From positions 1,860,001-1,924,000 of the forward strand of contig JACCLO010000011.1 of assembly GCA_029448655.1 (NCBI GenBank): 64,000 bases of DNA. The letters run 5' to 3'. The notes under the pieces are model-generated. The model was not told where the DNA came from, ran no database searches, and worked only from the letters and a program-made list of their open reading frames with translations. The translations under genes and the position numbers were made by a program. This document shows positions 1 to 11,141 of this stretch, piece after piece (the first letter of the stretch is position 1; each line of letters opens with the position of its first letter). This DNA is from Wolfiporia cocos. Lineage: Eukaryota; Basidiomycota; Agaricomycetes; Polyporales; Phaeolaceae.

Positions 1-3000
1 GCAGTCGAGGAATTGGCTAAGCTGTTGGACGGCGAGTGCAATGTCCGGCCGAGTACCAATGGCAAGATACATGAGGCAGCCGACCAAAGTGCGGTAAGGG
101 AGGCGGGCAACGCTATCGCGTTCGACATCGGACTTAGGGGAGTGCTCGCGACGAGAGAGTCGGAGGCCAGCATCCATGGGGGTACTGACAGGATTAGCAT
201 CCTGCATGCAAAATTGGGAGACAAGTCGGTCAATGAGAGCACACTGAGAGAGAGAAACCTCGCGCGTAGCGCGATTTCGTTCAATGGCGATCCCAATGCA
301 GAACCTGGCCTCACCGAGGTCGGAGATCTGCCACTCCTCCCGAAGCTCGGCTTTGAATCGGCTAGCGGCTTCCCGGGTAGACGCTCCAAGGAGAAAGTCG
401 TCGACGTGGACACCAGCGATAACAATGCCTTCGTCAGTTCTCCGATAATAGATGCAGAACTCACAAGACAGGCGCGTGAAACCAAGGCTAGTGAGGCGGG
501 CATGCATTGTCTTATTCCACACTCGGCCACCCTGCTTCATGCCATAGAGCCCCTTGTGCAACTCCCAGACCCAGTCCTCCTTTCCAGGCTCCGCAAAACC
601 AGGAGGCTGCTCCATATAACAGACTTCATCATCAGGCAAGAGGCCATAAAGGAAAGCGGTCTTGACATCTAGCTGGTGAATCTCCCAGTCGTTTGCAGCA
701 GCAAGGTGAAGCAAGGCACGGAATGACTCCATACGCATGGTGGGGGAGGACGTGTGGTGGTAGTCCTGACCGAAGACTGCCTCATAACCCTTGCAGACCC
801 ATCGTGCCTTGAAGCGGACGGGGTTGCCAAGTTCGTCACGCTTAAGACGGAAGACGGGCCGACCCTTCAGAATACGACGACCAGAGGGGACTTGAGAGCG
901 AGGGACAAGTTTGTAAACATTGAGGTCCCGAATGGATTGAAACTCGTCAAGGAGGGCACGTCGCCACTGATCAGCGTAGGGGCTCGCAAAGGCTTCACGG
1001 AGGGTTGCTGGATCACCAGGGTACGCGGCATCGATAGTCAGCTGCCCGTCAGCAGAGAGAGCGGCGAGGAGCTCGTCGACTTCCGGAATAGGCGCGAGGG
1101 ACTGGTTAGGAGGAACTGGAGAGGCAGGACATGAAGCAGGGCATGAGACTGGGGAAGGAGAAGTGACAGACGAGCGACGGGAGGAGCGGCCAGAGGTAGG
1201 TGGAGAGACAGGCGGAGCATCATGCACAGACGCACCAGAGAGGGCACGCAGACGGGCAGAGCGGCGCAACGGAGGTGGATCGATTGGAGCGGGAGAAGGA
1301 ATTTGACCTGGAGAGGCAACAGGAGGGTCATCATCAGGGACAGGAGTGGGAGGTGACGCAGGTTCCAAATTGGCAGCCGGCACTGCAACTGGAACTGGGG
1401 CCTCATGGGACTCGATGAATGCAACATGGTACGAGGAGATAACTTTGTGTGTCGCACGATGATAACAGCGATACGCCTTTGAATGTTGGTCATAGCCAAC
1501 AAGCACGCATTCAATAGAGCGAGCGTAAATTTTAGGGTTATGATTGTTTTGAATGAGGACAAAGGCACGCGAGCCAATTTCACGAAGGTGGGACAAGTCC
1601 GGGGCGTAGCCATGCCAGAGGTGGTAGGGTGTCTTGCCAACAGGAAGTGAACGAGATAAAGTACGGACTGTGAGGTAGTTTGCAGTGAGAAGACACTCGT
1701 CCCACCGATTGGGAGGTAGGCAACAGTCAATGCGCATGGCGCGTGCACGGTTCATGAGGGTGAGGTGGAGACGTTCAACACGTCCATTTTGCGCAGATGT
1801 GTATGGGCTGGTCAGTCGCCAGGAGGTTCCGCGTGACGACAGGAAGGATTTGAAGTCAGCGGAGAGGAGTTCACCATTGTCAATCTGTACTGTACGGACA
1901 CGCTCCCCTGTCTCCACTTCTCGAGCAGCCACCCATGCCTTGAAGTAGGCAAGTGCGACAGACTTCGAAGGGATAGGGATGGACCAGGAGTAGGAGGAAA
2001 AGTCATCGATTATGTTCAACGCATACATATTGCCAGTAGCGGAACGAACATCCTCTGGACCGCACACATCCGCATAGACCAACTCCAGACGTCGAGAAGA
2101 GCGAGGGCCAGCACGAGTTTTAGGAACTGATGAACGTGTCTGTTTCCCCAGAATGCAGCAGTCACATTTTGGTGGGGCGACAGAAAAGTCGGAGGGCTTA
2201 CCCGGGATAACACCTGCACGGACCATGTCGTGGACGGTGCGATAGTTGACATGGCCGAGACGACGATGCCAGGTCGAGAGAGAGACCTGGCGGGCGGAGA
2301 ACAAAGCGTGTTCAGCAGGCGGCGAGGCTCCATTTAGAGAATAAAGACGCCGGGCAGATAGCGAGCCAGAGGCAATGAGCGAGCCACTACGACGCAAGAG
2401 ACGGACCGAAGAGTCATCAAAGACAATCTGGGGGCGAAGCGATGAACGACACAGAGCAGAGATGGAGATGAGCCGAACAGTGGCTTGTGGGACAAAGAGA
2501 ACATCATCCAGGGTGAGGTGGTTTCCCTTTCCTAGGGCGAGTCGGATGCGACCGATGCCATGAGCATGTATGACGGACCCATTTATACCACGTATACCAC
2601 GAGGGGCAATGGGGCGTAGCTCAAAGAAGTCCGATCTAGATGGGCTAATGTGGGCCGATGCACCGGAGTCGAAGTAGAAGGGCGCAGACCCAGTGGTAGG
2701 AACGCGTCGAAGGCCAGAGGGAAGAGGTGTTGCAGCATAGGCGGAAGGATCGGTGAGTGCTTGTGAGTGTGCAGCCCAGTCAAGGGAGACAGAAACATCC
2801 TCGAGCAACATGGTGTCATACTCGAAGTTGTCGGCTGCAGAGCAAACGGAGTCGAGCCATGCGGGTTCAACATCGGCAGCTACGCCTGCAAGCTCTGAGG
2901 TACCTGAGCAGGGAGGCTCAGCAGCGAGATATACTACCGCGCCAGAGGAGTCAACAATGAAGGCACGGCCTTGGTTGTCTGTGTACTTCTTGGGCTCGGT

Positions 3001-3939
3001 CCCCGTGCGGGGGCGATTCCGTTCACGCTTAGCACGTTTAGCAGCCAGTACTTCATCACGGCGGCCCTCCATCACGCCGCCTGGTTGAAAACAGTCTGAA
3101 GCAGAGTGCCCAGAGCGTTTGCAGTTGGCGCACACCATTTTGGCAGTGCCAGACGAGGGAGCCTTAGCGATAAGGACATCAGACGTAGCAACCTTTGCAC
3201 CGTCAATGAGTTGTTGCTCAAGGTCCAGGCGCCGAATGATATCATTTGGCTTCAAGTCCTGGGGATTCGCTGCGAAGGCCGAGCCAATCTGAGACTGAAG
3301 GTGCTCGAACTCGCCGGACATTGCATGTAGGAGACTGATAGTGACAAACGTCTCGTGTGTCGGAATTCCTATCCGGAACACCTTGTCAACAAGGTCCTGA
3401 ATTTTTGTAGTCACCTCCGCAAGCCGCTCCGAACGCGAGTATCGAACCGAGAATAGTTCCATGATATATCGGACCTGGGCATATGGGCCCTCCTTCTCGT
3501 GACGTGTGCAGAGGGCAGTCCATGCCTTTGCAGCAGTTGCTGAGGTCGATGTCGAGGTACCGTCAACGTACGGTTCAAGGAACTTTGCCTCTTCGGGGCT
3601 ACATTTCATAGCCAAGAAGTTGCATGTGACACGATTGTTGTCCACCCAGTTCTGGAAAGCAATGGGTTCCGTCGTAGCATTTGGAGCGAAGACGGTGCCG
3701 AGGAGATACTTGTCTAGACGACTCATGCTCAGCGACTGCAGAATGTACCGGCGCCACTCAGACCAGTTCCCTTTGCCACGATCGAGAGTGATACCACCAG
3801 TCAAGAAGGCGTTTGCTGGGGTGAGCGGCTGGACTGATGGTGCAGATGATGAGGATATGCTAGGAGCAACCACAGAAGGGCCTGAAGCCTTTGAGGAGGC
3901 CTTCGAGCCAGATGGAGAAGGGGGTGTCGACTTCGTCAT
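1..3939 (-). mobile_element. Ty1/copia gag-pol polyprotein, 3' end cut by window edge
   Basis: A single frame runs from ATG at 3939 to position 1 without a stop (1313 codons) and leaves the window. Reading along the protein: gag; a zinc knuckle C-x2-C-x4-H-x4-C near residue 270 (CANCKRSGHSASDC); an aspartic protease motif FDSGAS near 426; a GAG-pre-integrase segment; an integrase core with catalytic D in YADVCGP (about 625), D in QIDNGE (about 685) and E in GRVERLH (about 720); then the copia reverse transcriptase with HVDDFLLGA (about 1180). The frame stops in the window at AVQQLSQFLD, just before RNase H. The order protease-integrase-RT defines the copia superfamily. The unbroken frame suggests a young, possibly autonomous insertion. 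Left LTR and RNase H lie outside the window. Confidence 0.95.
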
Positions 3940-4093
3940 ATTGATACGGTCGAACTGAGTGCACGTGACTACGTGCAGAAGGAGAAGACGCGACTATATG
4001 CGCGGTGGACGCACTTCTATGGGCGTTTTGCACCACCTAAAAGCTTGGCTCTAGATTCAGTGTTTCGTGGGCTCAGTCTGCCGGGACTGGAAC

Positions 4094-4110
4094 CCAGGGC
4101 TCATAACCTT
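4094..4110 (-). other. Putative primer binding site (initiator tRNA anticodon arm)
   Basis: The plus strand reads GGGCTCATAACC at 4097-4108, which is the anticodon stem-loop (CAU) of a eukaryotic initiator tRNA-Met. On the element's coding (minus) strand this is therefore complementary to that tRNA. It lies about 155 bp upstream of the gag start, where a copia PBS is expected. Copia-type elements such as Drosophila copia and yeast Ty5 are known to prime from a half-tRNA-iMet cut in the anticodon loop. The match is seen; the priming role is inferred. Confidence 0.55.
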
Positions 4111-4395
4111 TAGAATCTAGATAGCCGTGAGCTTATCTCAGTCGAGGTGATGGTACAACGACTCTATTACAGTACCTAGATAGCCGTGAGCTTATCTACG
4201 TAGTACTGTGTGTAAGTATACGAGGCGATTGTGTATTATAGAGTAAGAAACATACCTCAGTCGAGGTGATGGTACAACGACTGAGGAAAGAGAGAAACGA
4301 AGTGAGCGAGGCTATATGAACCAATCTACACGTGATATTGACAGGTTGGCATTCGATGACGATGGGACATATCTAGTGACGACACCATCACATCT
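4111..4395 (-). mobile_element. Probable 5' LTR region of the copia element
   Basis: This non-coding stretch lies between the putative PBS and unrelated sequence left of the GNAT gene. It holds two short direct repeats: a 22-bp unit at 4117-4138 and 4176-4197, and a 26-bp unit at 4138-4163 and 4257-4282. TGATGG at 4148 and CCATCA ending at 4390 would make TG..CA-type ends, but then the LTR would not abut the PBS, so the exact edges are unresolved. The second LTR is outside the window and cannot be compared. Confidence 0.45.
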
Positions 4396-4790
4396 TTCCC
4401 CCGTTATCCCGCCAGTGTGGAGCAGCGACACAGCGGTCGCGCACACGGTAAGAGCAGCGAGCGAGTAATAATCTTCTATAGAAAAGCATCTTGATTAGGC
4501 AACTCCCTAATACGGTGGCCACTGCCCATGGAACCCGCCGACCGAAGCTTGAGGCCTCCGACCGAAGCCTGGAGTTTGTCGCACCTCGGCTACGTCACGG
4601 TAACTCTACATTCCGTGCGAGAGCACGGGTTATCCAGCTAGTATTCGTATATAGTGGCCTCAATACATACTGAACTTTGTTCTCGTTATCTCTCCCTCTC
4701 CTTCTCGACGACCCACCCCTCCGCTACCTGCTCCGTTTTTCCTCCCACACCAGCAGAATACCTTCGGAGCTTTTCACGCAGCGCACCATT

Positions 4791-5576
4791 ATGACATTCG
4801 TCAACCTGTACAAACCGCCGGAACCCCAGCCGCGACTCGACCTTATCGAGCAATATGGTCCTGATCCTTATGACGTCAACTTCGCATTCCCACTACACCT
4901 CGAAACTCTCGAAAGTAACCGCGTGCGACTCACACCCTTCATCCCCTCACTGCACGGCCAACTCTACTGGGATAATGTTAGCAGTAGCTATCAGGAGCTG
5001 TTCCGATATTATCCAATCATTCACAACTCCCTCGCCGAATTTCTGGCATACATCGAGAAGTACTACCGTTCCAACCCCGAATTCATCCTTTTCGCAATGA
5101 TCGATAAGACCCGGCCCGACCTGGCTCATCCAGAGCTGGGCGGAGGGAGCATGGCAGGGGTCATTGCGCTCTTGCGAACGTCTTCTGCAAAGCTCTGTAC
5201 GGAGATCGGATACGTGCTCGTCTTCCCGGCATTTCAGCGTACTCATGTCGCGACTCATGCTACCGGCGTGCTCCTCCAATATTGTCTACGACTGCCCAGC
5301 GAGTCACCGCCAGGACTGGGTCTGAGGCGCATACAATGGATCTCACATCCAAGGAACGAGGCATCTTTGCGTCTGGCGCGGAGGATGGGCTTCAAAGAGG
5401 AAGGAACATTGCGGTGGACATGGGTCTTGCCAGAAGAAATAACCGATGGCGACGCACCACGTGAAGGCGACCCTTGCGCACCGTGTAGGGGGCTGCATTC
5501 CGTGGTGTTAGCGGTATGTTGGGACGATTGGGAGCAAGGGGCTAAGCAGCATGTGGGAGAGCTAATGTACAGATGA
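4791..5576 (+). CDS. GNAT-family N-acetyltransferase (RimJ/RimL type), intact copy
   Basis: Intronless, 261 aa. The fold reads as a GNAT acetyltransferase of the RimJ/RimL (Acetyltransf_3) type: N-terminal strand with RVRLTPF (residues 44-50), beta-4/beta-5 acetyl-CoA region GYVLVFPAFQRTHVATHAT (140-158), and the C-terminal NEASLRLARRMGFKEEGTLR block (189-208). The family transfers acetyl from acetyl-CoA to an amine; the substrate here is unknown. The ATG at 4791 is chosen because the duplicate locus starts at the equivalent codon and homology stops just upstream; the upstream in-frame ATG at 4677 is not shared. It is convergent with EH1. Its duplicate at 42064-42854 is broken, so this is the only working copy in the window. 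Confidence 0.85.
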   Translation: MTFVNLYKPPEPQPRLDLIEQYGPDPYDVNFAFPLHLETLESNRVRLTPFIPSLHGQLYWDNVSSSYQELFRYYPIIHNSLAEFLAYIEKYYRSNPEFILFAMIDKTRPDLAHPELGGGSMAGVIALLRTSSAKLCTEIGYVLVFPAFQRTHVATHATGVLLQYCLRLPSESPPGLGLRRIQWISHPRNEASLRLARRMGFKEEGTLRWTWVLPEEITDGDAPREGDPCAPCRGLHSVVLAVCWDDWEQGAKQHVGELMYR

Positions 5577-5701
5577 TGGAAGTAATGGAGACAACATTGA
5601 TCATGCACCGCGCGTTGTAATAAAACGCTCGACGCTCCATACAAATGTGCCAGCAGAGGTGCTATGCGACGAAGAGGCAACGCTCATGGTGATCATGAGA
5701 A

Positions 5702-7507
5702 CTAGTCATATCCCACTTGCCCTTCGACGACCCCGAAAGCTGGCCCTCCTTTGCCGAACATCGCGCGCACGTCGGCAGCAAGTTCATGGGGCTTCTCATG
5801 AGCGGCGAAATGTCCACCACTCTCATGCTCCGATTCGAATACAACATTGCCGAGAGTGCGAGCCCAGCTAGAAGGGGCGGAGACAGTCAGTTTAAATGAC
5901 GAACTCAGCCATAAGTTTACTCACGTCTTCGGCACTGCGACAAGTTCTCTAGGGAAATATGACAGACCGCAAGGAATTGATGACCAGAGGCTGCGGCCGT
6001 AGTCACTAGCGGTTACTGTCTCGTAATAGATTCTGACCGATGCCGCAGGACCCGCTCTCGAGAACCAATAGACGGAGACCCATGCCAATACTACAGAGTA
6101 TACACAGAGGTCAGTCCGGAGACATATGACGCACAGTTGCTGACATCCCTTCATCATCGTCCCACGAATAGCTGTCGGACCATTGGACGAGCTTCTCATA
6201 GATCCACGCGAGCAGCCCAACCGGAGAGTCAGCCAATGAGTATCCAATCGTCTGCGGCTTTGTCGACTGTTCGCTGAAATAACCCCGGCCTTTGTTCATA
6301 AACCACTGGGTGCGTGCGAGACCAGTGCGGTCGCGATCATTGTATGGCGTGAAGAGATATGCCAAGAATTGGCGAGGATGGGTAAGAAGAGAGGGGGACT
6401 GGCGGGCACTAAATTTGAGCGTATGAGAACAAAGTTAGGAATCTTCCGGTATCCTGGCAGACATACTTGGGGAAATTGGTATGCCAAGCCTTTACGCTCT
6501 GGTGCCCATACACATGTGCGAGTTTGCGAGAGATCTGTGGCACCGCAGCAATGTCAAAACCCGAGCATACATTGCATCGGGCTTCACGTACATGGAATCC
6601 CCAGTCTCCTCCTTGTACGGCTGTGGCAACCATTAGCAATCAAATGTATACTAGACGATATGTTGACAACGCCACAAGGACAGTAGCGCAGGTACGCAAT
6701 GATGATTTCCATCGCGAAACCACAACGTCGGCACCGTAGAGCACAGGACGCACACACAGAATGTCAGACAATGATAGGAGCCGATTCTATATATTCTGGA
6801 GCAGCCTGTGAGGATCAATCCGAGGAAGACTCACCGTATTCACTGTAGCCGAGAGAAAGCATCAATCTATTCGCTACCTGTATTCACAGGCTCATCAATC
6901 AGATGCTTATGTGATTGATGCATCTATACCTCAGCATACTGTTCGACACCGAAACCTGGTTTGGTGGCTGCCTCGGAGAACCCAAAATTAGGCAGACTGG
7001 GAGCGACGACGTGGAAGCTGGGATGATCCGGCGAAGCGGTTGTCAGTAGTGGCAGGACCTTCTGCACCTCGAGGAAATGCCCTGGCCCTGATAAAGGTAG
7101 CTTGAGACCTGATTATATGCTATCATCAATGGTGAATTGCGCATACACCCGTGAAGAAACAAGAGCGGGATCGCGTTTTGCACGGTGCTTCTTTGATGGA
7201 CGTAGTGAATGTTCAAAGTACCAAAACCATCCACTTGTATGTCTCGTGTAAACTGTGGCAGCTCGTTGATCTTTGCTTCAGCCGCCCGCCAGTCGAAACC
7301 GTCTTTCCACCGGGCAAGCAGGCGACGTATATCGGCAAGAGGTGCACCATAGTCCCATCCTGCTTCCTCTATCTCATCAGGTAGACGAGTGACCCCCAGC
7401 TTCTGTTGCAGTAGCTCCAGCGCTGCGTTGGATACATGGACCTCGAAGGGTTCCTCTGGGCCAAGTAGCGTTGTACTCAATGCATCTGTCCTATCGCTAT
7501 TGGCCAT
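5702..7507 (-). CDS. Epoxide hydrolase EH1 (microsomal type), splice donor of intron 6 damaged
   Basis: Eight exons by comparison with EH2: 7147-7507, 6930-7087, 6835-6877, 6592-6620, 6467-6534, 6149-6408, 5925-6090, 5702-5867 (416 aa if fully spliced). An N-terminal EHN domain is followed by an alpha/beta-hydrolase: oxyanion HGWPGHF, nucleophile Asp in GGDWG, acid Glu in FPREL, and His in GGHFAA. The family hydrolyses epoxides to vicinal diols. All frames are intact, but intron 6 begins GG (6148-6147), where EH2 has GC and EH3 has GT. Read-through ends at a stop at 6111-6113, which would remove the last two exons and the catalytic Glu and His. It is divergent from ureG by about 1 kb. Family call is firm; whether the gene still works is uncertain. 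Confidence 0.85.
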
Positions 7508-7600
7508 AACGCCCACTGCAGAGCAGCGGTATGTAGACAGCTGGTGGCGACCGAGTCAATGTCGGTAAGAGGACTACAACCCGAAAGTCGGCGAAGACGC

Positions 7601-8500
7601 GCATTGGCGCTGTACCTGATGACATCACCTTCCCCGACAACGCGTATTCCACTGTTCGTCTCGTGCCCGATGGTGTACCTCGTGCCTATACTAGCTATCA
7701 TCTATGCTTTGAGTGGATCCGAGGATAGGAGCAGTACTACCTCCCCAGCGCGCCGACAATTTGTCCACATCTTCAGCCACCAAATCGAGCAGGTCAACAC
7801 GGGCGCGTTGAAATGGCGCCTCTCCCATTCTGCTTGGATGCTGCGCTGCATCAGTCGTACTGATTGAGAGCTATATAACCCCTGTCAGAATGTGCCTTTA
7901 CCATAGAGGCGCGCAGGATCCGCTCTGTTTGTCTCGGACCTTCGCTGCCTGCCTCTTTGGCTGACAGCTGTAAAGCGGTGATATGACATCTCACCCTGCG
8001 GGAGTCAATGCAGGGGTCAGAGCGGGGCAAGTATTACTACAAATCGTAAATCATCAAGCAACCGTAGATTGATCCTTAGCTTTCATGAAAGACTAATATG
8101 ATGGTTGTGGACAGACTTGCAAGTCAACTGCACATCATCGATTCATCGGTGCATCATCGATGCATCATCGACGGGCACCAGATCCTCTATGATAGCCGCT
8201 TACACCACACTCGCCTTATCATCTCAATCCCCACGTAGTCTCAGTTCAGTGGCGAAGCTACTAAAAGAGCACAACCACCTCGCAAGCACTGCTGGCGAGC
8301 CCAAAGATAGATGAACATCAAGATATTACTTCGGTCGGAGCAGCAATGGCGGTTGATCGATCTCTTGATTGGCGCCGCGATTCCGCCTCAAGACGCTCGG
8401 CGCGCGTTATCTCAAGCTAAGGCACTCAGCATGGGGCCGGTCTACTACTCTGTCAGAGTCATTCACGCCTCTTGCTGTGAGCAGCAAATACGCATAAGCC
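7601..8500. other. Intergenic region between EH1 and ureG
   Basis: Shared 5' region of two divergent genes. No gene seen. It contains a short imperfect tandem run of a GCATCATCGA-like unit at 8131-8171. Confidence 0.5.
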
Positions 8501-9653
8501 ATGAAGAACGAGACGGTACAATTCATCAACAACCTCTCCGCGTCTGTGGCAAGCCAGCCACCACAAGCGCACACACACGAGCATGGGGGGGCCTCGCACT
8601 CGCACGATGCGGGGGAACATGGGCACACACATGAGCACCTCGAACATCCAGGTGACTGGCCCTTTGAAATCTGTATAAGCAGAGGGACTGAGCGAATTCG
8701 GCGTGCAGGCAAATTCGCCGAGCGCGACATGCCCGACTACGGGTCGCGCAATTTCGAGGAGCGCGGCTTCACAGTCGGCATCGGAGGGTAAGGGGGTTTG
8801 AATCGCCTGAATTCAGTGCTGAGATGAATGTCACTCCAGCCCCGTCGGCTCAGGAAAGACGGCCCTGACACTCGCTCTCTGCAAGCGACTCCGGCAAGAG
8901 TACAATATCGGTACCGTTCCCCCCGCCTCTCACACCTTTCTTGTCTGATATTGCCGCTTGACGGTTTCCCCAACCATGCACCGTTTGCGACGTGCATTCA
9001 GCCACGGTGACTAACGACATCTTCACGCGCGAAGACCAGGAGTTCCTGATCAAGAACAAGGCGCTGCCCGAGTCGCGCATCCTCGCGATCGAGACGGGCG
9101 GGTGCCCGCACGCCGCAATCCGCGAGGACATCAGCGCGAACATGGGCGCGCTAGAGACGCTGCAGGCGAAGTACGGCTGCCAGCTGCTGTTCGTCGAGAG
9201 CGGCGGTGACAACCTCGCTGCGAACTACTCGCGCGAACTCGCAGACTACATCATCTATGTCATCGACGTCTCGGTGCGCATTTTCCCCACTTGATGAGGT
9301 CGTTATATGCTTTCTGACCCGTATTACATTGCAGGGTGGTGATAAGATCCCTCGTAAAGGTGGTCCCGGTATCTCACAGTCTGACCTGCTTGTCATAAAT
9401 AAGGTACGCGACGCATCTCAACTCCCGTGTCTGTGCTCTGACGTACCTACGCTCTCAGATTGACCTTGCGCCCTTTGTCAACGCGTCCCTCGAGGTCATG
9501 GACAGAGATTCGAAACTTATGCGAGGCGACGGTCCTACTGTGTTCACCAGCGTTAAGGAGGGCAAGGGCGTGAATGATGTTGTAGACCTCATCCTTGCAG
9601 CTTGGAGAGCGGCCGGCAGCCCTGGCACACCCGGTGCCGTATCTATGGAGTAA
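8501..9653 (+). CDS. ureG: Urease accessory protein UreG (GTPase)
   Basis: Six exons: 8501-8651, 8709-8787, 8840-8910, 9002-9273, 9335-9403, 9459-9653; phases agree and give 278 aa, normal for fungal UreG. UreG is a SIMIBI-class GTPase that delivers nickel to apo-urease with UreD and UreF. A His-rich N-terminus (HTHEHGG, HSHDAG, HGHTHEH) is a likely metal store. The P-loop GPVGSGKT spans the exon 2/3 junction. Further conserved blocks are [31 protein letters not shown] (the CPH nickel-binding motif), [27 protein letters not shown] and LLVINKIDLAP (the NKxD guanine specificity motif, split by intron 5). Neighbours are unrelated, as expected where fungal urease genes are scattered. Confidence 0.97.
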
Positions 9654-10121
9654 TAGCGGGAGGAAAGCAAGAAAGTAGGAAGTTTATGCAGTGTATCAAC
9701 TATGAAATGGCAAGCTGCTTTGCCAGACGATAACAAATCGACTCAACCAATTATCGAAACTCTGGCCGCGCTGTGAAATTCCCGCATATTGAACTGCGAC
9801 CTCGGGTCGAGTGAGCGGGCCCTTCCGAGTCCTGAAGGTGCGTTCGTCGTGGGCTTACACCAGAACCACCACATCCAGTGTTTAAAGTGCATGAGCTTCA
9901 CGACTTTCACTAGATCATTGAATACAGTCCTATACTATTCATCGTAGTAATCTTCCTTCCTTCCTTCCTTGCCCCGTGACAGTCGATGAAAATCCTCCCT
10001 ACGCCTTCTCTGAGTGTACAGCTGGGTCAAGCGGCGGCTCAGCAGTGCCTACACCTGTGGAAGTCGCAGTCGGGGCTGGCACACAGTATGACGTCAGTGA
10101 ACCCCCTCAACCAGCGAAAAG
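9654..10121. other. Convergent intergenic region ureG/vip1
   Basis: 3' ends of ureG and vip1 face each other here. A short CTTC microsatellite lies at 9951-9970. No gene seen. Confidence 0.5.
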
Positions 10122-11141
10122 TCAAGGGGACTTGCCAGTAGATGCGCCAGCCTTCTGAGCGTCGGCGATACGCCGGGCCTCCTCGTGGATGTCCAGAACT
10201 TGCTTGGACGTCGTCGTGTAGAATGAGAACACCTTCTGTCCGAAGGGTGACGTGATCGCGCGAGAGTAGTACTATTGAATTTGCCAGGGTGAATCGTCAG
10301 TGAACGGCAATGACTGAGCGACGAATGAACGTACGTCGCTGGCCTGCTTGATATACCCCTTCTGCTCGTCGATCGCCTTGGCCTGCTGCGTCGCGTTGGC
10401 GATCCGCTCTTGCACATGTCCTGAGATCGTCTTGTCGGGACCCAACGCCTTCTCGCCTGCATGCACGCAGTCCTCGTGTCAGTTAGGTTGTTCGCAACCT
10501 TCATGGCGACTACGTACCGAGCTTGGTGTCGAGGGACTGGATGTAGTTCAAGAAACGCGTAGAAATGCCATGCTTGTTGTCAAGCTCGATCGCGCGCTGG
10601 AGGACGTGGTCCTGGAGCGCGTATCCCTTCGCGAGGTACTCTGCAGCGACTGCATGCCATCACAAATCGCGCATTAACGCTCAATACGCTGCCCACGGGT
10701 GCTGGGTACTCACTCGCGGCCCGCGGCTTGTCTGACTGTTCGATATGCCCGGTATGCGAGGACGGGGCCTCGTCCGGGTGCTCTTTCTCGCTCGTTACGG
10801 AGAGCGTCGCGCCGTCGAGGTTGCCGCCGTTGAGCATCAGCGCGGTCTTGGCCGCGGTGGGCTTCTCAAAATGAATGGTGGCAGAGCTCGTGGACGGAGT
10901 GTAGCTGATCGCGGAGATCTTTCCACAGAACCTGGCGTTCAAAGTTTGAGATAATAATCAGCAGTTGGAAGGATGCATGGATGTGTGTGCTCGCGGCACT
11001 CACGAGAAGAACTCAGAGAGATGCTCCTCGCTCGTGGAGGGAGAGATGCCTGAAACCTGCCATTGCGGATATACATCTAAGCATCGTGCATATATACGAG
11101 ATATTGCGGACGCTACGCACCTGTACGGAATATGTCGACAT
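10122..11141 (-). CDS. vip1: RRM protein of the Vip1 family
   Basis: Six exons: 11121-11141, 11004-11056, 10714-10931, 10518-10649, 10335-10456, 10122-10271; phases agree, giving 231 aa. The N-terminus reads MSTYSVQVSGISPSTSEEHL, then FFSFCGKI (RNP-2/RNP-1-like region of an RNA recognition motif) and ATIHFEKPTAAKTALMLNGG. The C-terminal half is helical and Ala/Gln/Lys-rich (ERIANATQQAKAIDEQKGY), ending VLDIHEEARRIADAQKAG. This layout matches fission yeast Vip1 and its fungal homologues, proteins of poorly known function. The short first exon (7 codons) is supported by a good donor (gtgcgt) and by the family's conserved start. Confidence 0.88.

Larger units (their letters stand above)
4767..7600 (+). 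repeat. Left arm of a large inverted duplication
   Basis: This segment (GNAT gene plus EH1) recurs in reverse orientation at 40010-42878. Similarity is very high (about 95% in exons by eye, introns included). It starts around 4767, within about 25 bp upstream of the GNAT start codon. It stays strong to about 7552 in the EH1 promoter and is weaker to about 7600. Outside these limits the two loci differ. Confidence 0.9.

Noticed and set aside
4677..4790. Upstream in-frame ATG for the intact GNAT gene
   Set aside because: The extra 38 residues are Leu/Ser/Pro leader-like, and the duplicate locus diverges just upstream of the ATG at 4791.
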